A stretch of DNA of 42,753 bases from Acidobacteriota bacterium (GTDB lineage: Bacteria > Acidobacteriota > Terriglobia > Terriglobales > SCQP01), in contig DAHVCP010000038.1 of NCBI GenBank assembly GCA_027314025.1, forward strand, positions 1 to 42,753, given 5' to 3'. Under the pieces are notes generated by a model that searched no databases, was not told the origin of the DNA, and saw nothing but the letters and a program-made list of their open reading frames with translations. Positions within the stretch are counted from its first letter, which is position 1, and each line of letters starts with the position of its first letter. This document shows positions 22,173-30,756 of the stretch, one piece after another. Both the position numbers and the translations under genes were made by a program.

Positions 22173-23528
22173 CTATTCGCCGAGGGCGGCGCGGAGGGCG
22201 GCGGCGATGGCGGCGCTGTGGCGCTCGACGTCGGCGGCGCTGGCGGCCTCCACCATGACCCGGGCCAGCTTCTCGGTGCCGGAGTAGCGCACCAAGACGC
22301 GGCCTTCGCGGCCGAAATGGCCCTCGGCGGCGGCGATGGCGGATTGCACGGCGGGGATCTCGGCCAGAGGCTTTTTCTCCCGCACGCGCACATTCACCAA
22401 TTTCTGCGGGAACGGCTGGAAGGGCGCGGCGAGATCGGCCAGCGAGGCCTTTTCCCGGGCCATCACCTCGAAGATGCGCAGGGCGGTGAGCAGGCCGTCG
22501 CCGGTGGTGGCGTCGTGGCGGAAGATGACGTGCCCGGAGGGTTCGCCGCCCAGCACCGCGCCGCTGGCGAGCATGGATTCCAGGACGTACTTGTCGCCGA
22601 CCGGGGCGCGGTCCAAAGCGATGCCCAGGGGCCGCAGCGCCAGCTCCAGCCCCAGGTTGGACATGACCGTGCCGACCACGCGAGGCGGCAGGAGGCGGGA
22701 ATGGGCCTGAAGAAAGCGGGCGGCGATGAAGAGCACGCGGTCGCCGTCCACTACCCGGCCGGCGGCGTCGGCCAGCATGACGCGGTCGGCGTCGCCATCC
22801 AGGGCGATGCCCGCATCCACGCCCAGCTGCGGCACGCGGGCGGCCATGACCTCGGGATACAGAGCGCCGCAGTGGTCGTTGATGTTGCGTCCGTTGGGCT
22901 GGTCGGACATCATCACCGGCGCGACACCCAGGAGGCGCAGCACCTCGGCGGCGACGCTAGTGGCGGCGCCATGGCCGCAGTCCACCAGCACGCGCAAGCC
23001 GGCCAGCGGGGTTGGGCCGCCGCCGTTTTGCAAACGGTCGGTCAGAAACTCCACATAGCGGTCATGCAGGCCCGCGGTGGCGGCAAGCGGCAGGCGGCGC
23101 GGGGTGATGCCAGCGGCCAAATAGCGGTCCAGGCGGGCCTCGATCTCTTCCTCCTCGGCGTCGGGCAGCTTGTAGCCGGAATGGCCGAAGACCTTGATGC
23201 CGTTGTCGCGGTAAGGATTGTGCGAGGCGGAGATCATGACCCCGGCGGCGAAGTCGCCGGTGCGGGTCAGATAGGCGATGGCCGGGGTGGTGATGACGCC
23301 GGCGGAGACGGCGCGGATGCCGCGATCGGCGGCGCCGGCGGCGAGCGTTTCGGCGATCCAGGGACTGCTTTCGCGCGTGTCCTGGCCGAGGACGATGGCG
23401 CCGCCGCCGCGGGACGCCAGGTCCTCGCCCAGCGCCAAGCCCACGGCGTACACCGTGGCCGGATCAAGCGGCGGTTCGCCGGCGACGCCGCGAATGCCAT
23501 CGGTGCCGAAATAAGCCTTGGAAGACAC
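22173..23528 (-). CDS. glmM: Phosphoglucosamine mutase
   Basis: A 451-residue enzyme converting glucosamine-6-phosphate to glucosamine-1-phosphate for UDP-GlcNAc, peptidoglycan and LPS synthesis. It has the N-terminal FGTDGIRGVAG, the phosphoserine loop MISASHNPYRDNGIK (Ser102), the metal loop ALDGDADRVM and the C-terminal phosphate-binding LVRYSGTEKLARV. I chose GTG at 23528 because it puts SSKAYFGTDGIRG at the N-terminus, as in homologues, and gives a normal length. The open frame extends to 23606 through a tandem-repeat region and is unlikely to be translated. No clear ribosome binding site. Confidence 0.95.
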   Translation of the reverse strand: MSSKAYFGTDGIRGVAGEPPLDPATVYAVGLALGEDLASRGGGAIVLGQDTRESSPWIAETLAAGAADRGIRAVSAGVITTPAIAYLTRTGDFAAGVMISASHNPYRDNGIKVFGHSGYKLPDAEEEEIEARLDRYLAAGITPRRLPLAATAGLHDRYVEFLTDRLQNGGGPTPLAGLRVLVDCGHGAATSVAAEVLRLLGVAPVMMSDQPNGRNINDHCGALYPEVMAARVPQLGVDAGIALDGDADRVMLADAAGRVVDGDRVLFIAARFLQAHSRLLPPRVVGTVMSNLGLELALRPLGIALDRAPVGDKYVLESMLASGAVLGGEPSGHVIFRHDATTGDGLLTALRIFEVMAREKASLADLAAPFQPFPQKLVNVRVREKKPLAEIPAVQSAIAAAEGHFGREGRVLVRYSGTEKLARVMVEAASAADVERHSAAIAAALRAALGE

Positions 23529-23568
23529 GAACTTTAATTGTACGGGAAGGCTCTGGGTCTTAGGCCGC

Positions 23569-23636
23569 GCAATGGGCCGAGCAAGGCCCACGCAAGTCCC
23601 GAGCAAGTCCCGCGCAGTGGCCCGAGCAACGCCCGC
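23569..23636. repeat. Degenerate 11/12-bp tandem repeat upstream of glmM
   Basis: Six consecutive units with pattern GCA-R-K/S-NCCC-R: GCAATGGGCCGA, GCAAGGCCCAC, GCAAGTCCCGA, GCAAGTCCCGC, GCAGTGGCCCGA, GCAACGCCCGC. They begin about 40 bases upstream of the glmM start, within its probable promoter or 5' leader. Confidence 0.7.
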
Positions 23637-23809
23637 GCGCCGTTGCGGCGGGCCGGTCCGGGCGCCGCGGGGAGCAGCGAACGGATGAATGGACAGCCGG
23701 GACGGCTATCCCGCGGTCTCCGGCGGGGCGCATACACAGCCTTGGGCGCGGGGCTAAAGCCCGGCGCCAAACGGGCGAGAGCCGCTTTCAGGAGGCGGGC
23801 AGCCGCGGG

Positions 23810-24901
23810 CTATTCGTAGGCGAGGGCGGCGATGGGGTCTTCGCCGGCGGCGTGAGCCGCGGGATAAAGGGCGCCGATGAGGGCGCCGACGATGGCGATC
23901 AGCGCGGCCCAGCCAATCCAAGCGGGCTGGAGGAGGATGGGCAGGGTGGGATTGGCGGCGACCAGCGAGGCGCGGGTGATGGCGGCGGCGGCGATGCCCA
24001 AACCGATGCCGATCACGGCCAGGGCGCCGGTTTCCTGCAAGATGGCGCTGATGATGTAGCGGCGGGAAGCGCCCAGCGATTTCAAGATGCCGATCTCGCG
24101 GGTGCGCTCCAGGATGGTGGTGTACATGCTGAGGAAGATGACCAAGAAGCCGATGATGGCGCCGATGGAGATGACCACCGCGCGGAAGATGCCCAGGAAG
24201 GGGATTTTGTTGGCGGTGAACAGCGTGAGGTACTTCTCCATGGCCTGCACGTCATAGCCGGGCAGGAGGTGGCGCAGCCGCGCCACCACGGCGCCGACGG
24301 GTTCTCCCTTGCGGACGGTGGCGTAGATGACGGCGGCTTTGCCCGGAGAACCGATCAGCTTGTCCAGCACGGATCGCGCCATGAAGATGCGGGATCCCTT
24401 GCCGTGCAGGAAGATGCCGGCCACGCGGAACGAATGGCCCAGCAGCTCCAGGTGGCTGCCGACGCGGAGATGATTCGACGCCGCGTAGAGGTCGTCCACG
24501 ATGATGGTGTGCGGGCCGAGATCGGGGCCGCCGGCAAGGAAATGAAAGCCGCCGCTGACGGCATTGAAGCTGGGCAGGTCCACGCCGCCGACGGCGGTCA
24601 GGCCCCTGGCCACCTGCATGGTCATGGCGGTGGCGGCTTGCACGCCGGGCTGGCGGGCGATCAGCGGGGCCAGCTGCACGGGCAGCGTATTGCCGCTCAT
24701 CTCCAGGAAATTGGAGCTGGCGGCGGAGCGCACGACGATGTCGGCGCCGATGCCCTGGAGGCGATTGTGCGCGTCCTGCACCATGCCGTTGGTCAGGCCG
24801 ACCAGCAGCAGGATCAAGGCGACCTCGATGGCGACGGCGACGATGCCAATCAGGCTGCGCAGCGGACGGCGGCGCAGATTGGCGAAGATCATGCGGTTCA
24901 T
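23810..24901 (-). CDS. FtsX-type ABC transporter permease (MacB/LolC-like)
   Basis: A 363-residue membrane protein with the four-span layout of type VII ABC permeases: TM1 at about 14-38 (LIGIVAVAIEVALILLLVGL), a large periplasmic domain (about 40-235), then three C-terminal spans (about 240-270, 290-315, 325-350). ILERTREIGILKSLGASRRYII after TM2 is the coupling-helix signature of the FtsX domain. Relatives work as dimers with an ATPase to move lipoproteins or macrolides, or to act as mechanotransmitters. No ATPase gene is adjacent; the next gene, 14 bases upstream, encodes a LolA-like lipoprotein, suggesting envelope lipid or lipoprotein trafficking. The ATPase partner must be encoded elsewhere. 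Confidence 0.88.
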   Translation of the reverse strand: MNRMIFANLRRRPLRSLIGIVAVAIEVALILLLVGLTNGMVQDAHNRLQGIGADIVVRSAASSNFLEMSGNTLPVQLAPLIARQPGVQAATAMTMQVARGLTAVGGVDLPSFNAVSGGFHFLAGGPDLGPHTIIVDDLYAASNHLRVGSHLELLGHSFRVAGIFLHGKGSRIFMARSVLDKLIGSPGKAAVIYATVRKGEPVGAVVARLRHLLPGYDVQAMEKYLTLFTANKIPFLGIFRAVVISIGAIIGFLVIFLSMYTTILERTREIGILKSLGASRRYIISAILQETGALAVIGIGLGIAAAAITRASLVAANPTLPILLQPAWIGWAALIAIVGALIGALYPAAHAAGEDPIAALAYE

Positions 24902-24915
24902 GACGGCCTTGGCGG

Positions 24916-25839
24916 CTAGCGCACTCCGCCATTCGCCCGCTGGCCATCGGCGTGAGCGCCGGCGGGCGGGTTGGCGCTGAGGTGAATGATATGGCTGCCG
25001 GCGGGGGCATGGAGTTGGAACTGCGAGGAGCGCAGCGGCTGGTTCAGCCTGACCTGCTGCATCAGCATGCGGATCGAATATTCGTCCTGCGGGCGGCGGA
25101 TGACGATTTGGGAAGGAAACGGAATGCCGTCCACGGGATTGAATTCACCGTACTCCACGATGGTGGCGACCGAACCGTCGGGCTGATAGATGACTTCCTG
25201 GCGCGGTTCCAGGTCATACCGGCTGAAGACGATTTTGCGCACGATGTGATCCACGCCCCCCTGGCCGGGATCGAGCACCAGGAGCGAGTACTGCGCCCGG
25301 ATCTCGGAGTCGTCGTTCATCGCCGCCACTCGCTGGCCGGGCACGATGGGGTTGATCAGCAAGGCGTCGAGGATGACCTGGGGGCGGAGCTTTTCCAGCG
25401 GATTCTTGACGTGTTTGGGAATTACGTTGTCCTCGCCGACAAAGAATTGTCCCTTGGGCGGAATGGATAACTTGAAGCTGCGGCCATTGGAGGCCATATC
25501 AAAGACCGTGCCGAAGATGGAGAACTGCCCCAGAAGGCGAATGTCGGCCGGCTTGCGGACCAGCAGAAACGCCGTAATGTCCTTGTATTCAATGACCGTG
25601 CCGGTGCGCGGCCCGCCGGTGCTGGCCATCAGCAGCAGCTTGGCGTTGAGGGTGTGGATGGCGTTCGCAATGCGATTCAGGCGGGCCACCAACTGCGGCA
25701 GCGTGGCGGACTTGAGCGGAATTTGCGGGATGCGGGCGACGCGATGGCGACTCCAGAGCACGCCACAGCCGGTAAGGGCCAAGACGCCAACGCAGAGTGC
25801 CGAAAGCAGCAGGAGGCGGATTGGGCGAAAAGGTGACAA
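24916..25839 (-). CDS. Outer-membrane-type lipoprotein with LolA-like fold
   Basis: A 307-residue protein with a signal peptide (RPIRLLLLSALCVGVLALTGC) and lipobox LTGC, giving an acylated Cys near residue 25. The mature part has a helix (LVARLNRIANAIHTLNAKLLL) followed by long beta strands: GTVIEYKDITAFLLVRKPADIRLLGQ, FDMASNGRSFKLSIPPKGQFFVG and IVEYGEFNPVDGIPFPSQIVIRRP. This is the half-barrel arrangement of LolA/LolB-like (DUF4292-type) proteins. The start is TTG at 25839; I saw no better ATG. It is the first gene of a pair with the FtsX-type permease. The family assignment rests on pattern only. Confidence 0.75.
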   Translation of the reverse strand: MSPFRPIRLLLLSALCVGVLALTGCGVLWSRHRVARIPQIPLKSATLPQLVARLNRIANAIHTLNAKLLLMASTGGPRTGTVIEYKDITAFLLVRKPADIRLLGQFSIFGTVFDMASNGRSFKLSIPPKGQFFVGEDNVIPKHVKNPLEKLRPQVILDALLINPIVPGQRVAAMNDDSEIRAQYSLLVLDPGQGGVDHIVRKIVFSRYDLEPRQEVIYQPDGSVATIVEYGEFNPVDGIPFPSQIVIRRPQDEYSIRMLMQQVRLNQPLRSSQFQLHAPAGSHIIHLSANPPAGAHADGQRANGGVR

Positions 25840-26063
25840 GAACGACGTAATGGAAACTACAGCAGCCCGCGGTTACAGCGGTGGAAAAACCTTTATTTTA
25901 CCGGAATTCCCACAACGTGACCGGGCGATTCCATTAACTCGCGCAGGGGAATGCTTTGCCCGGGAAGCTAGCACCAACCATGCTATGATCCCGAGCGGTT
26001 CAATTCGGGTCCGCCGCCCTACCGGCGGAAGTCCCGGGCGCGTGTCCGGGGGAGGATATTGGT
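25840..26063. promoter_or_regulatory. Divergent promoter region between the lipoprotein and small secreted protein genes
   Basis: This gap is less GC-rich than its surroundings. TATGAT at 25984-25989 is a plausible -10 box for the + strand gene, but no good -35 is found 16-18 bases upstream. A CCGCCGCCCTACCGGCGG hairpin (about 26011-26028) and a second GC-rich fold lie in the leader just before the GGAGG ribosome binding site. No known riboswitch was recognised. Confidence 0.3.
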
Positions 26064-26378
26064 ATGAAGAAGGTCCTGGCGATAGCGGCCTTGGTGGCCA
26101 GCTTGAGCCTGGCGGCGCTGGCCGCCAATGTTACGCTGCGCGGCAAGGTCGGCGACAGCATGTGCGGCGCCAAGAACACCTCGGTGTCGTGCGTCAATAA
26201 GTGCTACAAAATGGGGGATCAGCCGGTGCTGGTTTCCCGCGGGCATGTCTACAAGATCAGCAATCCAGCGCGGCTGAAGCGGTTCGGCGGCCGGCTGGTG
26301 GTGGTGCACGGAAGCTTGAACCACGGCGTGCTGACCGTGCATAGCTTCCACGTGGTGCGACCACACCGGAAAGGCTAG
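26064..26378 (+). CDS. Small secreted protein with conserved Cys motif
   Basis: A 104-residue protein with a Sec signal peptide (MKKVLAIAALVASLSLAALAAN, cleavage about residue 21). The mature part reads VTLRGKVGDSMCGAKN...SCVNKCYKMGDQPVLVSRGHVYKISN...LVVVHGSLNHGVLTVHSF: three Cys (SMCG, SCVNKC) followed by a beta-rich segment. I recall small secreted proteins of this type as common in Acidobacteriota, but their function is unknown. GGAGG lies upstream of the ATG, and a strong terminator follows at 26404, so it is a single-gene transcript. Confidence 0.8.
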   Translation: MKKVLAIAALVASLSLAALAANVTLRGKVGDSMCGAKNTSVSCVNKCYKMGDQPVLVSRGHVYKISNPARLKRFGGRLVVVHGSLNHGVLTVHSFHVVRPHRKG

Positions 26379-26403
26379 GCGTTCGCGGATTGGGAGTCCG
26401 AGG

Positions 26404-26435
26404 GCGGCGGCGCCACCAGGCGCCGCCGCTTTTTT
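26404..26435 (+). terminator. Rho-independent terminator
   Basis: GCGGCGGCGCC-ACCA-GGCGCCGCCGC is an 11-bp perfect stem with a 4-base loop followed by six T residues. It lies 26 bases after the small secreted protein stop and 8 bases from the end of rplQ on the other strand, so the stem could also slow transcripts leaving the ribosomal operon. Confidence 0.9.
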
Positions 26436-26442
26436 GTTGCGG

Positions 26443-26928
26443 CTAGGACTCGGAGGCGCCGCCCGCGGCTTCGCCGCCTTGGGCTTCCATCTCCTCGGCG
26501 GCCTTCTTGGCGGCGGCGGTGCGCTTTTCGATGCGGTCGGCGCGTTTCTGCTTCTTGGCCTCCTGGGTCTTTTCGCTGCCCAGGTATTCGATGTAAGCCA
26601 GCGGCGCGCTATCGCCGCGGCGGAAGCCGGTCTTGATGATGCGGGTGTAGCCGCCATGGCGATCGCCGAAGCGCGGGGCCAACTGGTCGAACAGCTTGGC
26701 CACGGCGGCGGGATCCTGCAAATAGCCGGCGGCCTGACGGCGGGCATGCAGGCTGCCGTTCTTGCCCAGCGTGATCATGCGCTCCGCCCAGGGGCGGAGG
26801 GCCTTGGCTTTGGCCACGGTGGTTTGCACCCGCTCCTCGTTCACCAGCGAGGTGACCAGGTTGCGCAGCAGGGCGCGGCGGTGCGAAGTGTTGCGGCCTA
26901 ATTTATAACCAGCATTGCGGTGGCGCAT
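26443..26928 (-). CDS. rplQ: 50S ribosomal protein L17 with C-terminal extension
   Basis: A 161-residue protein. Residues 1-116 form the L17 domain ([20 protein letters not shown] at the start, [24 protein letters not shown] at 93-116), which lines the peptide exit tunnel region of the 50S subunit. Residues 117-161 are a charged tail, first Lys/Arg-rich and helical ([21 protein letters not shown]), then acidic and Gly-rich. Typical L17 ends near residue 120, so the tail is extra. Last gene of the alpha operon, 27 bases after rpoA. Confidence 0.97.
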   Translation of the reverse strand: MRHRNAGYKLGRNTSHRRALLRNLVTSLVNEERVQTTVAKAKALRPWAERMITLGKNGSLHARRQAAGYLQDPAAVAKLFDQLAPRFGDRHGGYTRIIKTGFRRGDSAPLAYIEYLGSEKTQEAKKQKRADRIEKRTAAAKKAAEEMEAQGGEAAGGASES

Positions 26929-26955
26929 GGGGACGTCCTCGTCAGGGCGGGCCGG

Positions 26956-27945
26956 TTAGGCCTCATGGGAGGGCAGAGCGTTGCCCTGGGTGTCAAAGTT
27001 CATGCCCAACGAGAGGCCCATGGTGGCCAGGATTTCCTTGATCTCATTGAGCGATTTGCGGCCGAAGTTCTTGGTCTTCAGCATCTCGCTCTCGGTTTTC
27101 TGCACCAGTTCGCCGATGGTCTGGATGTTGGCGTTCTTGAGGCAGTTATAGGAGCGCACGGAGAGCTCCAGCTCCTCGACCGAGCGGTTGAGGTGCTCAT
27201 TGCGCAGTTGCAGGGCGCTGGCGTCGCCGAACTCGCCGCTGTCGGGAGCCTCCTCGAAGTTGATGAAGATCGTCATGTGATCCTTCAGCAACTTGGCGGC
27301 CAGGCCAATGGCGTCGGAGGGGCGAATCGCGCCGTTGGTCCAGATCTCCAGCGTCAGGCGCTCGTAATCGGTGGTCTGGCCCAGCCGGGCGGCGTCCACG
27401 GTGTAGTTGGCCTTGCGCACCGGGGAGTGCACGCTGTCAATCGGAATGAAGCCCAGCGCCAGGTCGTCGTCGTAGTTGCGGTCGGCGGAGACGTAGCCGC
27501 GGCCCACCTTGAGGCGCAGCTCCATGTCCAGCGAACCGCCTTCGCTGACGGTAGCGATATAGATGTTCTTGTCCAGGACCTCGACGTCGCCGTCGCTCTC
27601 CAGCATGCCGGAGGTGACGGGGCCGGGGCGGTCCACCTTCAAATAGATGTGCTTGGGGCCATCCACGTTGAGGCGGAAAGGGATCTGCTTGAGGTTGAGG
27701 ATGACATCGGTGGCGTCCTCGACCACGTTGGGAATGGACTGGAACTCATGGGAGACGCCCTCGATGCGCACGGCGGTGATGGCGCCGCCCTCGATGGCGG
27801 ACAGCAGCACGCGGCGCAGGGCGTTGCCGATGGTGTTGCCGAAGCCGCGTTCAAACGGCTGGGCGGAGAATTTGCCGTAACGGTCCGTCAGGGTGTCCTG
27901 ATCGGCGGCCAGTCGCTTGGGCTTCTGAAAACCTTTCCAGAGCAT
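26956..27945 (-). CDS. rpoA: DNA-directed RNA polymerase subunit alpha
   Basis: A 329-residue subunit that dimerises to nucleate RNA polymerase. The N-terminal domain includes the assembly motif [22 protein letters not shown] (about 32-53) and LNLKQIPF. The C-terminal domain (about 250-315) has the helix-hairpin-helix [38 protein letters not shown], which contacts UP elements and activators. ATG 27945 is preceded by GAGGAG; the open frame upstream belongs to another gene's shadow. It sits between rpsD and rplQ, the standard alpha-operon order. Confidence 0.98.
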   Translation of the reverse strand: MLWKGFQKPKRLAADQDTLTDRYGKFSAQPFERGFGNTIGNALRRVLLSAIEGGAITAVRIEGVSHEFQSIPNVVEDATDVILNLKQIPFRLNVDGPKHIYLKVDRPGPVTSGMLESDGDVEVLDKNIYIATVSEGGSLDMELRLKVGRGYVSADRNYDDDLALGFIPIDSVHSPVRKANYTVDAARLGQTTDYERLTLEIWTNGAIRPSDAIGLAAKLLKDHMTIFINFEEAPDSGEFGDASALQLRNEHLNRSVEELELSVRSYNCLKNANIQTIGELVQKTESEMLKTKNFGRKSLNEIKEILATMGLSLGMNFDTQGNALPSHEA

Positions 27946-28019
27946 AATCACGTCTCCTCGAAATCCTAGGGGGGAACCCCAACTGTTCCGCGCGCGCGGC
28001 GGGGCGCCGCGGCCGGCGG

Positions 28020-28649
28020 CTACTTGCTGTACAACTCGACGATCATCTGCTCCTGAATGGGCAGGTTGACGTCTTCGCGCTTGGGCGGCCCGAGCACGCG
28101 GCCGGCGAATTCTTCGCGGCGCAGCTCCAGCCAGGAGGGCAGGGTTTGGTGGCTGGCGAAGTCCAGGGCGGAGAGCAGCTGGGGATTCTGCCGGCTGGCT
28201 TCCTTCACCGCGACCGCCTGGTTCTCGCGCAACTGGTAGCTGGGGATATCCACGCGGCGGCCATCCACCAGGATGTGCCCGTGGCGGACGAATTGGCGCG
28301 CCTGGGCGCGGGAGGCGGCGAAGCCGAGGCGGTAGACGACGTTGTCCAGGCGGGATTCCAACTGGCGCAGCAGCAGCTCGCCGGTGACGCCGGGCTTGCG
28401 CGCCGCCTTCTCGAAATACCCGCGGAACTGCTGCTCCAGCAGGCCGTAGATGCGGCGGGTCTTCTGCTTCTCCCGCAACTGTAGGCCGTAGCCGACGATC
28501 TTGGGGCGGCGGTCCTTGCCGTGCTGTCCGGGGGGGAAGCTGCGCTTCTCGACCGGGCACTTGCTGGAGAAGCACTTCTCGCCTTTCAGGAACAGCTTCA
28601 TGGTTTCCCGCCGGCAGAGGCGGCAAACGGGGCCGGTATAGCGTGCCAT
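28020..28649 (-). CDS. rpsD: 30S ribosomal protein S4, zinc-binding form
   Basis: A 209-residue primary 16S-binding protein. The N-terminus has four Cys spaced as a zinc knuckle (Cys9, Cys12, Cys26, Cys31), as in the Thermus C+ form. The S4 RNA-binding domain follows ([34 protein letters not shown], about 94-127). In enterobacteria S4 represses the alpha operon by binding its mRNA; whether it does so here cannot be told. It precedes rpoA, with about 75 bases between. Confidence 0.98.
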   Translation of the reverse strand: MARYTGPVCRLCRRETMKLFLKGEKCFSSKCPVEKRSFPPGQHGKDRRPKIVGYGLQLREKQKTRRIYGLLEQQFRGYFEKAARKPGVTGELLLRQLESRLDNVVYRLGFAASRAQARQFVRHGHILVDGRRVDIPSYQLRENQAVAVKEASRQNPQLLSALDFASHQTLPSWLELRREEFAGRVLGPPKREDVNLPIQEQMIVELYSK

Positions 28650-28691
28650 GGGTTAAATCTCCGTTCGATCCTTAAAAATTTTCCGCCCTGC

Positions 28692-29102
28692 TCAGACGCG
28701 GCGCCGCTTGGGCGGGCGGCAGCCATTGTGAGGCATGGGGGTGGTGTCCTTGATGGCGCGCACTTCCAAGCCGACGGTGGCCAGGGAGCGAATGGCGGTT
28801 TCGCGGCCGGAGCCGGGACCGCTGACCCGCACCTCGACGTTGCGCATGCCCATGTCCCGCGCCAAGCCGGCGGCGCGGATGGCGGCCTGGCCGGCGGCGA
28901 AGGGGGTCCCCTTGCGGGAACCGCGGAACCCCAAGGCGCCGGCGCTGGACCAGGCGATGACGTGGCCGTCGGGGTCGGTGATGGTGACCATGGTGTTATT
29001 GAAGGTCGCCTGGATGTGCACGACGCCGATGGGGACGTGGCGGCGCTCACGCTTCTTGAAGCTTTTTTTCTTGCCGGTGGCTTTGGCTGCGGGTTTGGCC
29101 AT
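28692..29102 (-). CDS. rpsK: 30S ribosomal protein S11
   Basis: A 136-residue platform protein. Signatures: [43 protein letters not shown] in the first half, [17 protein letters not shown], and the C-terminal [18 protein letters not shown] that contacts 16S rRNA. The N-terminal 15 residues are Lys-rich ([20 protein letters not shown]), slightly longer than usual. Between rpsM and rpsD in the alpha operon. Confidence 0.98.
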   Translation of the reverse strand: MAKPAAKATGKKKSFKKRERRHVPIGVVHIQATFNNTMVTITDPDGHVIAWSSAGALGFRGSRKGTPFAAGQAAIRAAGLARDMGMRNVEVRVSGPGSGRETAIRSLATVGLEVRAIKDTTPMPHNGCRPPKRRRV

Positions 29103-29151
29103 GGTGATTGCGGTGTCGGGGGCTAGGGATGATCGAGCCGAGGGCGCGCGA

Positions 29152-29538
29152 TTAGGTCTTCGCGGACGCCTTCTTCTTGTTGGCGATGGTGCCCTTGCGC
29201 GGGCCCTTGCGGGTGCGGGCGTTGGTATGGGTGCGCTGGCCGTGCACCGGCAGGCCGCGGCGATGGCGCAGCCCGCGATAGGAACCGATCTCGATCAGGC
29301 GTTTGACGTTGACCGAGACTTCCTTGCGCAGGTCGCCTTCGACCCCGCCTTGGGCCTCCAGCACCTGGCGGATGCGGTTGACCTCGTCCTCGCCGAGGTC
29401 GTCCACCATTTTGCCGGGGTCCACCTGCGCCTGGGCCAGAACCGACAGGGCGCGGGCGCGGCCGATGCCGTAGATATAGGTCAGCGCGATTTCGGCGCGC
29501 TTGTGGCGGGGAAGATCAATACCGGCGATACGGGCCAT
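29152..29538 (-). CDS. rpsM: 30S ribosomal protein S13
   Basis: A 128-residue head protein that contacts the P-site tRNA and bridges to the 50S subunit. It starts [26 protein letters not shown], has a helix-two-turn-helix (about 13-55), [28 protein letters not shown], and a basic C-terminal tail ([12 protein letters not shown]) that would reach the P site. First gene after rpmJ. Confidence 0.98.
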   Translation of the reverse strand: MARIAGIDLPRHKRAEIALTYIYGIGRARALSVLAQAQVDPGKMVDDLGEDEVNRIRQVLEAQGGVEGDLRKEVSVNVKRLIEIGSYRGLRHRRGLPVHGQRTHTNARTRKGPRKGTIANKKKASAKT

Positions 29539-29559
29539 GTTGACGACTCCTGGCGGCGG

Positions 29560-29673
29560 CTAGCCTTGCCGCTGCTTGTGTTTCGGGTTCTCGCAGATGA
29601 CGCGGACGACGCCCTTGCGATGCACCAGCTTGCATTTGGGGCAGATTTTCTTGACGGAAGCACGGACTTTCAT
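29560..29673 (-). CDS. rpmJ: 50S ribosomal protein L36, zinc-binding form
   Basis: A 37-residue protein, [14 protein letters not shown] then [20 protein letters not shown]. The zinc ribbon uses Cys11, Cys14, Cys27 and His32, the C+ form. It lies 41 bases after infA and 21 bases before rpsM. It stabilises the 23S rRNA near the L7/L12 stalk base. Confidence 0.97.
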   Translation of the reverse strand: MKVRASVKKICPKCKLVHRKGVVRVICENPKHKQRQG

Positions 29674-29714
29674 AGCGATTGCGTTTCCTAAAAACGGCGC
29701 TGGCCTGGGGCCGG

Positions 29715-29933
29715 CTATTTGTAGCGGTAGACGATGCGGCCACGGTTGAGGTCGTAGGGCGACAACTCAATGGCCACGCGGTCGCCGGGCAGGATGCGGA
29801 TGAAATTCTTGCGCATCTTGCCGCTGATGTGGGCTAGGACCTGGTGCTTGTTTTCCAGCTCCACGCGAAACATGGCGTTGGGCAGGGGCTCCAGCACCGT
29901 GCCGAGGACCTCAATGGCGTCTTCCTTACTCAT
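29715..29933 (-). CDS. infA: Translation initiation factor IF-1
   Basis: A 72-residue OB-fold protein ([72 protein letters not shown] pattern: [28 protein letters not shown]). It occupies the A site during initiation. Placed between map and rpmJ, the usual order in the spc/alpha region of many bacteria. The 64-base gap before it (from map) shows no clear promoter. Confidence 0.98.
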   Translation of the reverse strand: MSKEDAIEVLGTVLEPLPNAMFRVELENKHQVLAHISGKMRKNFIRILPGDRVAIELSPYDLNRGRIVYRYK

Positions 29934-29997
29934 AGCCAGGCGTCTTCCACTCCCGCCCTGCCGCCGCCCGGCGCCCCGCGGGGACCGGGAGCCGGGT

Positions 29998-30756
29998 TCA
30001 GGGCTGAGTCAGAATCCAGGGACCCTCCTTGGTAATGGCGACGGTATGCTCGTAATGCGCCGAGCAGCCGCCGTCGGCGGTGACGGCCGTCCAGCCGTCA
30101 CCCAAAACACGCACCTCCGCCGAGCCCTGATTCACCATCGGCTCGATGGCCAGCACCATGCCTTCGCGCAGCTTGGGGCCGGCGCCGGGGGCGCCATAGT
30201 TGGGAATTTGCGGTTCCTCGTGCAGGTGCGTGCCGATGCCGTGACCGACAAACTCCCGCACGACGCTAAAACCGGAGGCCTCGACGTGCCGTTGCACGGC
30301 ATGCGAAATGTCCCCCAAAAACTTGCCCGGCCGGGCGCAGGCGATGCCGGCCGCCAGCGACTCCCGGGTGGCGGCAAGCAGCCGCTGCACCGCGGGGGGC
30401 AGTTCGGCTTCGCCGCCCACCACCACGGTGGTGGCGGAGTCGCCGTAATATCCGTCCATGACCACGCCACAGTCGAGCGACACCACGTCGCCGCCGCGCA
30501 GCACGCGCTTGCGGGTGGGAATGCCGTGGACGACTTCCTCATTCACCGAAGCGCAGAGCACGCAGGGATAGCCGCGATAGCCGCGGAACGCCGGCGTGGC
30601 GCCACGCTCCTGAATGGCGCGCTCGGCGACCGTCTCCAGGTCCCAGGTGCTGACCCCGGGAGCCACGGCGGCGGTCACTTCGCGCAGCACCTCGTAGACG
30701 ACGAGGCCGCTGCGCCGAAGGCGTTCCAGTTCGCGCGGCGAACGGCAAGGAATCAT
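29998..30756 (-). CDS. map: Methionine aminopeptidase, type I
   Basis: A 252-residue enzyme removing the initiator Met. Metal ligands visible in order: Asp in [14 protein letters not shown] (two Asp), His in [13 protein letters not shown], Glu in AIEPMV and Glu in [17 protein letters not shown] and [11 protein letters not shown] are type I signatures, and there is no type II insert. ATG 30756 overlaps the adk stop as ATGA, so it is translationally coupled; upstream in-frame starts lie within adk. Confidence 0.97.
   Translation of the reverse strand: MIPCRSPRELERLRRSGLVVYEVLREVTAAVAPGVSTWDLETVAERAIQERGATPAFRGYRGYPCVLCASVNEEVVHGIPTRKRVLRGGDVVSLDCGVVMDGYYGDSATTVVVGGEAELPPAVQRLLAATRESLAAGIACARPGKFLGDISHAVQRHVEASGFSVVREFVGHGIGTHLHEEPQIPNYGAPGAGPKLREGMVLAIEPMVNQGSAEVRVLGDGWTAVTADGGCSAHYEHTVAITKEGPWILTQP

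Noticed and set aside
21930-23537. 535-codon + strand frame opposite glmM
   Set aside because: Antisense of phosphoglucosamine mutase, with composition of a shadow frame.
23569-23636. CRISPR array
   Set aside because: Units are 11-12 bases, contiguous and without spacers.
26004-26060. Riboswitch in the leader of the small secreted protein gene
   Set aside because: Two GC-rich hairpins are present but no known aptamer core is recognisable.
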